A stretch of 64,000 nucleotides of DNA from an uncultured Acidobacteriota bacterium (GTDB lineage Bacteria; Acidobacteriota; Terriglobia; Bryobacterales; Bryobacteraceae): NCBI GenBank assembly GCA_902826605.1, contig CADEFM010000004.1, positions 186,001 to 250,000 of the forward strand, in the 5' to 3' direction. The notes under the pieces are model-generated. The model saw only the letters and a program-made list of their open reading frames with translations, did no database searches and was not told where the DNA came from. Of this stretch, positions 36,499 to 44,509 are shown piece by piece. Each line of letters opens with the position of its first letter. Position 1 is the stretch's first letter. The position numbers were made by a program, and so were the translations under genes.

Positions 36499-37521
36499 CT
36501 AAAATTCAACTGGGTACGGTGCCAGTTCGCCACTCGCATGACGATGTGGAAGCGTTCCGTCGTTGTTCTCCCACATCAGCAGCATGGATCGCTTCGGCGA
36601 ATAACCGCAGTGCCGGATATCGGCCGGCATCGCCGCCACATCGCCGGGTTTCATGATCACTTTGCACGCCGGCATGCCCGTGATTTTGTCTTCCACGTCC
36701 CAAATAATCTCATCTGAGAACTGAACCAACCATTCCACGCGATCATTGCCGTGGATGACCGGCAACACGAATTCCTCCGTTGTTGCACATAGCAAGCTGT
36801 CCCTGACCACTGACACCACGGATGGATTCCATGTGACGTCGGAGCGCGACAGGTGGGCAAACAGGTTCACCGCATATACCTGTCCCTCAAAACCAGGGGC
36901 AGGATGCAGTTCCGGCTTGTCCTGAGGGACGTCCGCAAAGGCACGGTTGACCGGGAATCCGTCCTCTTCGGTGCGCATCTTCAGGTCGCCCGGCAATCCC
37001 ACCATGCGCTTCGCAGACAGGCGCTGGCGCTGGACGGCTTTTAAGTTGTCGCCCTGCTTGAGACCGTAAGCGTTGCCGGTTTCCGCGGGAGCGCCGAACG
37101 GATCGAACTCTGCGTTGGTCCAATCCTCAATGACCGCTTCGAACACCCGCTTCAGATCCTTGGAGGAGAACGTTTCCACATATTCCTTATGGACGCTGCG
37201 GTAGGCGGTGTTGTTCAGGCCGACGAACATTTCGACGGTTCCGTAGTGGTTGATGGTGCCGAACACTCGGTCGAAGTTCACGGTGCCATAGAAGAATCCC
37301 CACGCGATGTCCCGCATCAGGGCCCGCAGAAAAGCTTCGATCGGGACAATGTGGCGGTTGCCGGGGTACAGAATATGCGCGAAGTATTCGTCGCGCTCGA
37401 ACTTGAACTGCCCGATCTGGAAGCTCTGGTAGCCTTGTTTGTTTACCAGCTTACTCACCAGCTTGTTCGCGGGTGGATTCACTGCCTTATTGCGAACCTG
37501 AGTCAAGGGAGCCAAGCTCAT
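36499..37521 (-). CDS. hapD: Hydroquinone 1,2-dioxygenase large subunit (copy 2)
   Basis: The 340-residue protein is a paralogue of the one at 33404-34384 with an extra 14 N-terminal residues. The four iron ligands expected from PnpD-type enzymes are kept: H257, N259 and E263 in VIHGNDRVEW, and H304 in ADIRHCGYSPKRSM. TTEEFVLP replaces TTEEHILP of copy 1, a difference two to seven residues from the metal site that might change substrate choice. The small-subunit gene ends 15 bases before this start. The two copies probably arose by duplication and then diverged; which of them is active on what is unknown. Confidence 0.87.
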   Translation of the reverse strand: MSLAPLTQVRNKAVNPPANKLVSKLVNKQGYQSFQIGQFKFERDEYFAHILYPGNRHIVPIEAFLRALMRDIAWGFFYGTVNFDRVFGTINHYGTVEMFVGLNNTAYRSVHKEYVETFSSKDLKRVFEAVIEDWTNAEFDPFGAPAETGNAYGLKQGDNLKAVQRQRLSAKRMVGLPGDLKMRTEEDGFPVNRAFADVPQDKPELHPAPGFEGQVYAVNLFAHLSRSDVTWNPSVVSVVRDSLLCATTEEFVLPVIHGNDRVEWLVQFSDEIIWDVEDKITGMPACKVIMKPGDVAAMPADIRHCGYSPKRSMLLMWENNDGTLPHRHASGELAPYPVEF

Positions 37522-37536
37522 GGTGATTCTCCTCCA

Positions 37537-38052
37537 TTACCGCGTCTGACAGATTTTTGCCCATTTCTCGACCGTACATTCGCCTTTGATGCTTTGTATC
37601 AGTAATACTCCGGGCGCGGCGCCGTGAAATTGATAAGCCGCGCCCTTCGGCAGCAGAGCCATGTGGCCGCGGTGAATTTTCATCCATCCCATACGCTGGC
37701 CCTTGGGCTCCCTCGCCAATGCCACTGCGCCTTCCTTGCCAACTGGAAGGAGAAAATCATCGGGTTGAATCAAATGAACTTCTACCTCGCCGTCCATAAC
37801 GATAGCCGCCTCATCATGATTGGCGGCATACCATGGCGATGTTCCTTCCGACCTGACGGCCTCCAAAACGTAGTTCAAATTCCGTCCTACCGCTACCCGC
37901 TCATACGGCTTGGACTGCGAGGCAACCTCGAACACGTTAGAAAACACATAGTGCTTCGGATTGACGCTGATCGACTGCACGCCACCCTTTGTGAAATTCA
38001 TTAACGATCCGAATTTAGTTTCCACGACGCCTTTTTTCGAACAACCTCGCAT
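37537..38052 (-). CDS. hapC: Hydroquinone 1,2-dioxygenase small subunit (copy 2)
   Basis: This cupin-type subunit parallels the one at 34411-34902: NPKHYVFSNVFEVASQSKPY, RVAVGRNLNYVLEAVRSEG, HDEAAIVMDGEVEVHLI and HRGHMALLPKGAAYQFHG. The start is not settled. ATG 38052 is given; a GTG at 38025 lines up best with the paralogue's N-terminus, and an ATG at 38109 is also open. It is divergent from the MHS transporter gene. The first residues after the chosen start (RGCSKKGVV) do not resemble the paralogue. Confidence 0.83.
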   Translation of the reverse strand: MRGCSKKGVVETKFGSLMNFTKGGVQSISVNPKHYVFSNVFEVASQSKPYERVAVGRNLNYVLEAVRSEGTSPWYAANHDEAAIVMDGEVEVHLIQPDDFLLPVGKEGAVALAREPKGQRMGWMKIHRGHMALLPKGAAYQFHGAAPGVLLIQSIKGECTVEKWAKICQTR

Positions 38053-38207
38053 GGGCACTTCGGTTACCAGCGCGGGCACATTGAAAACATGGGAGAAGGA
38101 GGCGCGCACTTGCGTTAACTTCCGCGTTGATTGGGAGAATGGGTGGGGGAATTGACCCGCTACGCGGTGTTCGCTGGAAGTGTGATATTCTGCCGGAGGT
38201 TAAACAT

Positions 38208-39524
38208 TTGAGCACACGCCAATCTAAACTCGGCTCTGTCGTACGCGTTGCCTTCGGTAACTTCTTGGAAATGTACGACTTCATGGTCTTCGGCTATTAC
38301 GCCGCAGGCATTGGCCGGGCGTTCTTCCCCACCACCAACGAGTACACCTCGCTCATGCTGGCGTTCATGACCTTTGGGACGGGTTACCTGATGCGGCCGC
38401 TGGGGGCGATCATCCTGGGTGCTTATATTGATCACCATGGGCGGCGCAAGGGATTGCTGTTGACGCTTTCGCTGATGGCCGTGGGCACACTTTCCATCGG
38501 TATCATGCCCGGTTACGAGACGCTGGGCATGCTGGCTCCGCTGCTGGTGGTAGTGGGGCGACTGATCCAGGGGCTATCGGCAGGTGTGGAAATTGGCGGC
38601 GCCAGCGTTTACCTCGCGGAGATCGCAACACCCGGCCGTAAAGGTTTCTTTGTGAGCTGGCAATCGGCCAGCCAGCAGGTTGCGGTGATGTTTGCCGCAT
38701 TGCTGGGATTGTTGCTGGCGTCTCTCCTGCCGCCAGAACAAATGGCAGGATGGGGCTGGCGCATCCCACTATTGATCGGCTCGATGCTGGTTCCCTTCCT
38801 CTTGATTTTGCGGCGGTCCCTGCCGGAAACCGATGAGTTTCTGGCACGCAAGCATCGGCCGTCCACACGCGAAATCTGGCGGACCGTGGCCGCGAATTGG
38901 AGGCTGGTGATCCTGGGCATGATGCTCACCACCACCACTACGGTCACTTTTTACATGATCACGGCGTACATGCCGACCTATGGAGAAAGCGTCTTGAAAC
39001 TGACGGCGCGGGACAGCATGATTGTCACCCTATGCGTGGGCTTTTCGAATTTTTGTTGGTTGCCGGTGATGGGTGCGCTCAGCGATCGCGTGGGACGGCG
39101 TCCGCTGCTGCTGGTATTTTCCTGCATTGCGCTGCTGACGTCCTATCCGGTGCTAATGTGGCTGGTGAGCGCTCCCTCGTTCGGCCGTCTGCTGGCTGCG
39201 GGGCTCTGGTTTTCCATGATCTTCGGCGGCTATAACGGCGCGATGGTTGTATTCCTAACCGAGATCATGCCCGCCCACGTGCGCGCTTCGGGCTTCTCCC
39301 TGGCCTATAGTTTGGCCACGGGGATATTCGGCGGCTTCACCCCGGCAATGTCGATGCATCTGATCCACATCACCGGCAACCGCGCAATGCCGGGAGTTTG
39401 GCTGGCGCTGGCGGGCCTGCTCGGCCTGACCGCGACCGTAATGCTTTCGCCGCGCAGCGGGGCTCTTCGGCATCGTGAGGCCTCGGCAGAAGAGTCCGTT
39501 CCCGTCGTAGCCAGAACGGCTTAG
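38208..39524 (+). CDS. MHS-type MFS metabolite:proton symporter
   Basis: The start is a TTG at 38208, with GGAGG at 38195-38199 eight bases before it; the longer frame from 38127 lacks a ribosome site. The 438-residue protein has 12 helices and MHS (metabolite:H+ symporter) features: RVAFGNFLEMYDFMVFGYYA, GAIILGAYIDHHGRRKGLLL (loop 2-3 motif) and GLSAGVEIGGASVYLAEIATPGRKG split by helices. MHS proteins import organic acids, betaines or aromatic acids. Divergence from a hydroquinone dioxygenase gene suggests import of an aromatic precursor; that is inference. Confidence 0.87.
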   Translation: MSTRQSKLGSVVRVAFGNFLEMYDFMVFGYYAAGIGRAFFPTTNEYTSLMLAFMTFGTGYLMRPLGAIILGAYIDHHGRRKGLLLTLSLMAVGTLSIGIMPGYETLGMLAPLLVVVGRLIQGLSAGVEIGGASVYLAEIATPGRKGFFVSWQSASQQVAVMFAALLGLLLASLLPPEQMAGWGWRIPLLIGSMLVPFLLILRRSLPETDEFLARKHRPSTREIWRTVAANWRLVILGMMLTTTTTVTFYMITAYMPTYGESVLKLTARDSMIVTLCVGFSNFCWLPVMGALSDRVGRRPLLLVFSCIALLTSYPVLMWLVSAPSFGRLLAAGLWFSMIFGGYNGAMVVFLTEIMPAHVRASGFSLAYSLATGIFGGFTPAMSMHLIHITGNRAMPGVWLALAGLLGLTATVMLSPRSGALRHREASAEESVPVVARTA

Positions 39525-39601
39525 AAATTCCAATCCGCACACGGGACTGCTGCTTGCGAAGGGCTGCCCGGGCCAGTATCCTTATGGACGGGAAGTCTTC
39601 C

Positions 39602-40210
39602 ATGCGCCGTGCAACCGCCGCTCTCACGTTTCTTATCGCGACCACGGCTGCTGGTCAGCAACCCGGCTTTCGAGGTGGCTTCGGTGCGCAAAACGTCCCG
39701 AGCCTCCCTATCTATCCTGGTTCCACGGCTGGCTTGCCGCTGCTCGGCCCGATTCCTCCACTAGGAGCGGGAAATCCGGGATTCCGCTCGGGTTTGGGCG
39801 GGGGATTTCCAGTTTCCGGAGGCGGCGCGTTTCCCATCTTTTGGGGCGGCGGCTACGGTGCTTACCCAGCAATCTCCGCGCCTGTGACCAATATTGTGAT
39901 GATGCAGGCGGTGCAGCCCGCCGCGCCGATTGCCTCCGCTTCCCGGCCTGTTGCCGCCCGATCCGAAGTCCGCGAATACAAAGAGTTTCAAGACGCAACC
40001 GCCGACCCAACGCCAACGGAGGTTCAGTATTTCATTCTCGTGATGAAGGATGGCGCTCGAACGCTGGCGTCCCTCGTGTGGGTGCAGGGCGGCGATCTAC
40101 GATATGTGACTCCGGAAGGTTCGCGAATGAGGGTTCCGGCGGGTCAGGTGGATCGCGAAGCTACTCGCAAATTGAATTTGGCTCGTAATATGAATCTGCG
40201 ACTACCCTGA
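39602..40210 (+). CDS. Exported Gly/Pro-rich protein of unknown function
   Basis: From ATG 39602 the protein has 202 residues with a signal peptide (RATAALTFLIATTAAG). The region up to about residue 95 is rich in Gly, Pro and Phe (GFRGGFGAQN, FRSGLGGGFPVSGGGAFP). The last 65 residues form a small domain: EVQYFILVMKDGARTLASLV, then DLRYVTPEGSRMRVPAGQVD, resembling a short beta domain seen at the end of other secreted acidobacterial proteins. No function can be given. An ATG 48 bases upstream (39554) is the alternative. Confidence 0.55.
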   Translation: MRRATAALTFLIATTAAGQQPGFRGGFGAQNVPSLPIYPGSTAGLPLLGPIPPLGAGNPGFRSGLGGGFPVSGGGAFPIFWGGGYGAYPAISAPVTNIVMMQAVQPAAPIASASRPVAARSEVREYKEFQDATADPTPTEVQYFILVMKDGARTLASLVWVQGGDLRYVTPEGSRMRVPAGQVDREATRKLNLARNMNLRLP

Positions 40211-40215
40211 CCGAC

Positions 40216-40404
40216 TTAGTCCTTGCCTTTGGGGTTGGAAGCCAGCGCTTCCAATAGCAGCGCAAGAATGAAACACCCGGCGATCGCGGCTCCTACCAGC
40301 ATTATATTTCGCGTCTCTCGTTTCTTTGATGTATCGGCAGCAAATACGATTCGCTTGAGTCGTTTATAATGGCGGTTTCCGATGAGTTCCTCCGCCAACT
40401 CCAA
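40216..40404 (-). CDS. Possible small single-helix membrane protein
   Basis: The minus strand encodes a 62-residue frame (TTG start) with a charged N-terminus (RHYKRLKRIVFAADTSKKRE) and one clean membrane helix, MLVGAAIAGCFILALLLEAL, then a polar tail. The amino-acid layout looks protein-like, but the start is a TTG and lies inside the opposite-strand methyltransferase gene by 23 bases. No good ribosome site to an ATG is seen. It may be real or chance. Confidence 0.35.
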   Translation of the reverse strand: MELAEELIGNRHYKRLKRIVFAADTSKKRETRNIMLVGAAIAGCFILALLLEALASNPKGKD

Positions 40405-41599
40405 CGAGCCTGCCGATGGTATCGGCTCGGCGCCTATTCAAGGCCCGTTATGGAGCGCGCGCGTCAAAGACTGGGCTGAGGTACAGGAACCTACCGCGCA
40501 ACCCATGTTCGAAGCCGTGCTCAAGGCGACAGGAGTGGGTCCGGGGACTTCCCTGTTGGACGTCGGGTGCGGAGCTGGGCTGCTATGTCAATTGGCAAAC
40601 CGTCGCGGTGCTGCCGTGGCTGGATTCGACGCGGCCGAGAGCATGATCGCCACAGCGCGTGCCCGCGTACCCGGCGGAGACTTTCGCGTAGGCGACATGG
40701 AAGCGTTGCCCTTCGCCGATCACTCCTTCGACGTGGTCACCGGCGTCAATTCCTTCCAGTTCGCAGCCAATCCCGTTAGGGCGCTTTCGGAAGCATGCCG
40801 CGTCGCGAAACCACGTGCGTCCGTGGTGATCGCCACATGGGGCAAGCCGGAAGATTGCGAAGCCGAGGCCGTCCTGGCCGCGTTGAGGCCACTTTCGCCG
40901 CCTGCGCCATCAAGTGCTCCCGGTCCATTTGCCTTATCGAAGCGCGACGCACTGGAGGAAATTCTGCGTCAAGCCGGCTTGCAACCCACGGAATTCCAGG
41001 AAGTGGATACGCCGTTTCTGTATCCTGACCTGCCGACGGCGCTGCGCGGCCTGTTGGCGGCGGGACCGGCCGTGCGCGCCATGCAGACGTCCGGTGAGCA
41101 AAAAGTGGCGCAGGCCATCTCTGACGTACTGGGCCGGTATCGCCAGCCCGATGGAAGCTACCGTTTGAGCAACAAGTACATGTTCGTGGTGGCCACGCGT
41201 CCCCAGAGCAATTACTTGCGCCCCGGCTTCCGCACGCTGACACCGTATCTGCTGGTGAATGACGCGGAGCGGCTGATTGCCTTTCTCCAAACCGCTTTCG
41301 GAGCGCATGAAGTATTGCGCGTTCCCCGCCCCGACGGAACCATCATGCACGCGGAATTGCAGATTGGCGATTCGCGCCTGGAACTTGGCCAGGCCGATCC
41401 TGACTCAGCACACTTTCGCGAGCCCGGCGCCGCCGGAATTCACATCTATGTGCCGGATACGGACGCAACTTACCACCGTGCCCTAGCCGCAGGCGCGTTA
41501 TCCACCACCGCCCCCTACGACGCACCGTACGGCGACCGTGCCGCCAACATCGTCGACCCGTGCGGCAATCACTGGTTCGTCGCCACGCACGTGAGATAG
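40382..41599 (+). CDS. SAM-dependent methyltransferase fused to a VOC (glyoxalase/PhnB-like) domain
   Basis: The 405-residue protein has two parts. Residues about 45-200 form a class I methyltransferase: SLLDVGCGAGLLCQLANRRG (motif I), FDAAESMIA, GDMEALPFADHSFDVVTGVN. Residues about 278-405 form a VOC domain of PhnB type: RTLTPYLLVNDAERLIAFLQ, TAFGAHEVLR, MHAELQIGDSRLELG and VDPCGNHWFVATHVR. The frame is continuous without a stop between the parts, so the fusion is seen directly. A TATAAT box at 40365-40370 lies 11 bases before the ATG, suggesting a short or absent leader. I know no defined role for this combination; a methylating enzyme with an attached metal or ligand-binding unit is likely. 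Confidence 0.8.
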   Translation: MSSSANSNEPADGIGSAPIQGPLWSARVKDWAEVQEPTAQPMFEAVLKATGVGPGTSLLDVGCGAGLLCQLANRRGAAVAGFDAAESMIATARARVPGGDFRVGDMEALPFADHSFDVVTGVNSFQFAANPVRALSEACRVAKPRASVVIATWGKPEDCEAEAVLAALRPLSPPAPSSAPGPFALSKRDALEEILRQAGLQPTEFQEVDTPFLYPDLPTALRGLLAAGPAVRAMQTSGEQKVAQAISDVLGRYRQPDGSYRLSNKYMFVVATRPQSNYLRPGFRTLTPYLLVNDAERLIAFLQTAFGAHEVLRVPRPDGTIMHAELQIGDSRLELGQADPDSAHFREPGAAGIHIYVPDTDATYHRALAAGALSTTAPYDAPYGDRAANIVDPCGNHWFVATHVR

Positions 41600-41602
41600 T
41601 AC

Positions 41603-41836
41603 CTATTTCTCCGCCGGCTTCTTGATCTCCGGACAGTTTATCAAGTACGCCCGCCGCTGCTCAAAGAAGCTGCGCAGGCTGGTGGACGCCCAGCATAAAA
41701 TCGTCGAACGTCGGAGATCAGCGCCTGGTATTCCTGAATTTTGTGGCCAATCTTGCGCCAGTCCATCCAAATTCTCGGCGAGAGCAGCGGGACCGGAGCT
41801 CGCGACCCTTTTCAAGTTTACAAGCCTTGCGCATCA
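41603..41836 (-). pseudogene. Decayed C-terminal fragment, possibly of a CotH-kinase-like gene
   Basis: Two frames on the minus strand give adjacent pieces: NLDGLAQDW and MDWRKIGHKIQEYQALISD in one frame, then SLRSFFEQRRAYLINCPEIK in another. Together they resemble the end of CotH-type proteins (a DWR-x-KI-x(n)-LI stretch followed by RxFFxxRRxYLxxxPEI). No start or body of the gene is present, and a frameshift lies in the middle. The match is by memory of the family only. Confidence 0.4.
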
Positions 41837-42691
41837 CTAGGGCTGCGCAAGAAAAGCCGCGAGTTTTGGGATGACTTGATCCGGTGCTTCTTCCATCAGC
41901 CAGTGCCCTGCGCCCCGCACGACTACGCCTTCTACATTCTTTGCCACCATCCGGCCCTGTTGAATCAGAAATGCGCCGGAAGCTTTCTCGCCGGTTAGAA
42001 TCAGCATCGGCAATGGTGTTTGAGCGAAGCGCGCGAAATCTTTCCCATCCCGTTCGAATGCCCGAAAATACTCGAACCCGGCGCGTATGTGCCCCGGACG
42101 GGCATATTCCTTGGCGTAAAACTTGCGATCCCGCTCTGGAACCGAACGCGCGGCGTCGGCCGCGAAGTCATTCCAAAAATGCTCCAGATAAGTGCGTTCG
42201 CGGCCGTGCACCAGCGCAAGGGGCGTCTTCCCATAGAAATGAAAATGCCACAGATCTCGCATCAGCCACACGTTGTGCCAGTCGCCGACGCCCGGCAGGA
42301 AGGCGTCCAGTAACACGATTCGCTCCACTTCCTTGGGATACTGCGCCGCGTATGCGTAAGCAACCATCAACCCGATGTCGTGTCCGGCAAGCCGAACGCG
42401 TTTGTACCCAAGCTTAAGCGCAAGCGCTTGGATGTCTTGCGTCATTTCAGCCTTGGTGTAACCGCCATCCGGAGTCGACGACTGTCCGGCGCCGCGCAGA
42501 TCCGGAGCGATTACTGTGTGGGTTTTCGCCAACTGCGCCATCAAAGGCCGCCACATGTGGCTGGTTTGCGCGTACCCATGCAGAAGGACGATCGGTTCTC
42601 CCTCGCCCGCCGCCAGAAAATGCAGTCGAACGCCGTTAACCTGCGCGAAGCCGCGCTGATCGGCTGGTGGGGATTTAGGCGGCATAGCCAA
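41837..42691 (-). CDS. Alpha/beta hydrolase, epoxide hydrolase/haloalkane dehalogenase type
   Basis: The 284-residue protein has an alpha/beta hydrolase fold. Features are IVLLHGYAQTSHMWRPLMAQ (oxyanion loop), VIAPDLRGAGQSSTP and the nucleophile elbow LAGHDIGLMVAYAYA with aspartate D105 instead of serine. The last catalytic histidine is in VVRGAGHWLMEEAP. An aspartate nucleophile places it with epoxide hydrolases and haloacid/haloalkane dehalogenases. The cap region has WHFHFYGKTPLA. The substrate is not known. ATG at codon 3 is an alternative start. Confidence 0.87.
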   Translation of the reverse strand: MAMPPKSPPADQRGFAQVNGVRLHFLAAGEGEPIVLLHGYAQTSHMWRPLMAQLAKTHTVIAPDLRGAGQSSTPDGGYTKAEMTQDIQALALKLGYKRVRLAGHDIGLMVAYAYAAQYPKEVERIVLLDAFLPGVGDWHNVWLMRDLWHFHFYGKTPLALVHGRERTYLEHFWNDFAADAARSVPERDRKFYAKEYARPGHIRAGFEYFRAFERDGKDFARFAQTPLPMLILTGEKASGAFLIQQGRMVAKNVEGVVVRGAGHWLMEEAPDQVIPKLAAFLAQP

Positions 42692-42731
42692 TCTATATCA
42701 CGCCTTAGCTCCCCGGCATGTGGAGTGAGCA

Positions 42732-43757
42732 CTAAAACCAATCGAATTTCTTAAGGAGAATAAGCAAACTCACCGTCGTAATGACCATCAGCCCAGCGGC
42801 TATCTCGGTCGCGAATGGCGAATCAATCCACGGCAGGTTCTTCGTGTTCATTCCGAAGAAGCCGGAGATCACGATCGCGGGAAGAGCAATTGTTCCCAGC
42901 ACCGTCAGCACTTTCATTACCTGGTTGGTTCGATTCGCAACGCTCGAAAGGTAAATGTCCATGGCTCCCGCTAGCAGATCACGGTGCATCTCTACCATCT
43001 CAACGGCACGAGTCAGGTGATCGTAAACATCCCGTAGAAACGGCCACAGGTCACGCTGGATCAGTTCCGTCTCCAGCCGCTGCAGGTTACTGGCAACATC
43101 GCGCATATTCGTGAGCACATGGCGAAGTTCGATCAGCCCGCGTTTAAGACTAAAAATACGCTGAAGCGTGGTGGGTGAAGGCTTTTCCAGCACCGCATCC
43201 TCGATGGCATCGATTGCATCGTTGAACCAATCCAGCACAGGCGTGTACGCATCGACCGTGGCATCCACGATTTTATAGAAGAGCTGGTCCGGGCGGGATT
43301 GACTAGCGGCGGCATGAAGCTTGTCCAGATGCGCTCGAAGGCTGGGACAACTTCCTTCTTCGATGGTAATTAGGAAGTCCCGGCCAAGGAATAGGTCAAA
43401 GTCCGTGATCACCATCTCACCCTCGGCGTTGATGTGGACCGGCTTTGCGACAACGAAGATATACCCCGGCCCATCTTCAACCTTGGCGCGTTGATTCCGG
43501 TGGCGGCAATCCTCAACGTGCAGCGGATGTAAGTTGTAGCGCGCCGCCAAGACGTCAAACTCAGGATCGTTCGAATCACGCAAATCATGCCAGATCACAA
43601 AGGCTCCTGATTCATTATTGCGTTTAGAGGGGAGCGCCGAATGCGCGTAAGGCGCGAAATCCAAATCTGAAAAGGTATTGCGCGGGAGAATTGCGTGTAT
43701 TACTCTAATGACATGCGGACCATCTCCTTGAAATTGCCCGAGGATCTCTTGTTTCAA
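42732..43757 (-). CDS. corA: CorA-type magnesium/divalent metal channel
   Basis: CorA forms a pentameric channel for Mg2+ (and Co2+/Ni2+). The C-terminal part shows a first membrane helix with the diagnostic GMN filter, VISGFFGMNTKNLPWIDSP, and a second helix LMVITTVSLLILLKKFDWF with basic end. The N-terminal soluble domain (GAFVIWHDLRDSNDPEFDVL, HPLHVEDCRHRNQRAKVE) is typical. The start is uncertain: the ATG at 43757 makes the gene overlap the divergent antitoxin start by 45 bases. A TTG at residue 32 would remove the overlap. Confidence 0.85.
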   Translation of the reverse strand: MKQEILGQFQGDGPHVIRVIHAILPRNTFSDLDFAPYAHSALPSKRNNESGAFVIWHDLRDSNDPEFDVLAARYNLHPLHVEDCRHRNQRAKVEDGPGYIFVVAKPVHINAEGEMVITDFDLFLGRDFLITIEEGSCPSLRAHLDKLHAAASQSRPDQLFYKIVDATVDAYTPVLDWFNDAIDAIEDAVLEKPSPTTLQRIFSLKRGLIELRHVLTNMRDVASNLQRLETELIQRDLWPFLRDVYDHLTRAVEMVEMHRDLLAGAMDIYLSSVANRTNQVMKVLTVLGTIALPAIVISGFFGMNTKNLPWIDSPFATEIAAGLMVITTVSLLILLKKFDWF

Positions 43758-43955
43758 CTGGTCAGCGAGGCGAAGGCCCGGCGCGTTACAAAATCCACGG
43801 TCGTACGCGAGAGCCTGAAAAAGGCGTTAAGCGAAGGATCGGTGAATGTGGATGTTTCCTGCTTCGACTTGGCCCGCGATCTGGCGGGTACCGCGAAGGG
43901 TCTGCCGAAAGACCTGGCCAGAAACGCGAAATACCTGAAGGGTTTCGGCGAGTGA
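43713..43955 (+). CDS. vapB: VapB-like ribbon-helix-helix antitoxin
   Basis: From ATG 43713 the protein has 80 residues. MRTISLKLPEDLLFQLVSEA then RRVTKSTVVRESLKKAL is a ribbon-helix-helix DNA-binding domain. The tail (DLARDLAGTAKGLPKDLARN) is the kind that fits into a PIN toxin. It starts the pair and overlaps the toxin gene by four bases, so they are made together and it probably represses the operon. The ORF could start 18 bases earlier, but GGAGATGGTCC-like sequence is on the opposite strand. Confidence 0.8.
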   Translation: MRTISLKLPEDLLFQLVSEAKARRVTKSTVVRESLKKALSEGSVNVDVSCFDLARDLAGTAKGLPKDLARNAKYLKGFGE

Positions 43956-44371
43956 GCGTTGGACCCGGCCTGCTCGACACCGGTCCGCTCGTGAGTTTCC
44001 TCGGCGCGGGACTTCGGGACCACACGTGGGCCGTGGAGCAATGGAAACGGCTACGCCCTCCGCTGTTGACGTGTGAGCCGGTTCTCACCGAGGCCGCCTT
44101 TCTCTTGAGGCGGGAAGGCCGAGACGCAGACGCTCTCTTCGCATTGCTGGAGCGTGGCGTGATTCGGATCGCACTGACCGTCGAAGAGCAACAAGCGGAC
44201 CTCCGCACGCTCATGCGCCGCTACCGCGCGAGGCCTATGTCCTTAGCGGATGCCTGCATGGTCCGGCTGTCGGAACTTCACGCCGGTGGAGTGGTGTTCA
44301 CCCTCGATTCGGACTTCCGCTTCTATCGGAGGCACGGCAACAAAGTGATTCCAGTGCTGATGCCGGAGTGA
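43952..44371 (+). CDS. vapC: VapC-type PIN-domain ribonuclease toxin
   Basis: The 139-residue protein has the PIN acidic set: D9 in GLLDTGPLVSFL, E47 in VLTEAAFLL, D100 in MSLADACMV and D119 or D121 in TLDSDFRF. PIN toxins cut tRNA or rRNA with Mg2+. The GTG start overlaps the antitoxin stop (GTGA), giving translational coupling. It belongs to an accessory-looking stretch together with the following broken HNH gene. RNA target not known. Confidence 0.87.
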   Translation: MSVGPGLLDTGPLVSFLGAGLRDHTWAVEQWKRLRPPLLTCEPVLTEAAFLLRREGRDADALFALLERGVIRIALTVEEQQADLRTLMRRYRARPMSLADACMVRLSELHAGGVVFTLDSDFRFYRRHGNKVIPVLMPE

Positions 44372-44509
44372 TGGGATGAACCGGGCGCACTATAATCCAG
44401 TATAAATCGTCGCTGGTGATGTCACGCGCCCGTCACCGGTGGCTGAAGCCGTCTCCCCGCCAAGCGGAGTGTATTGCGGTGAGCGCACTATTTCTATGTC
44501 TAGCGACAA

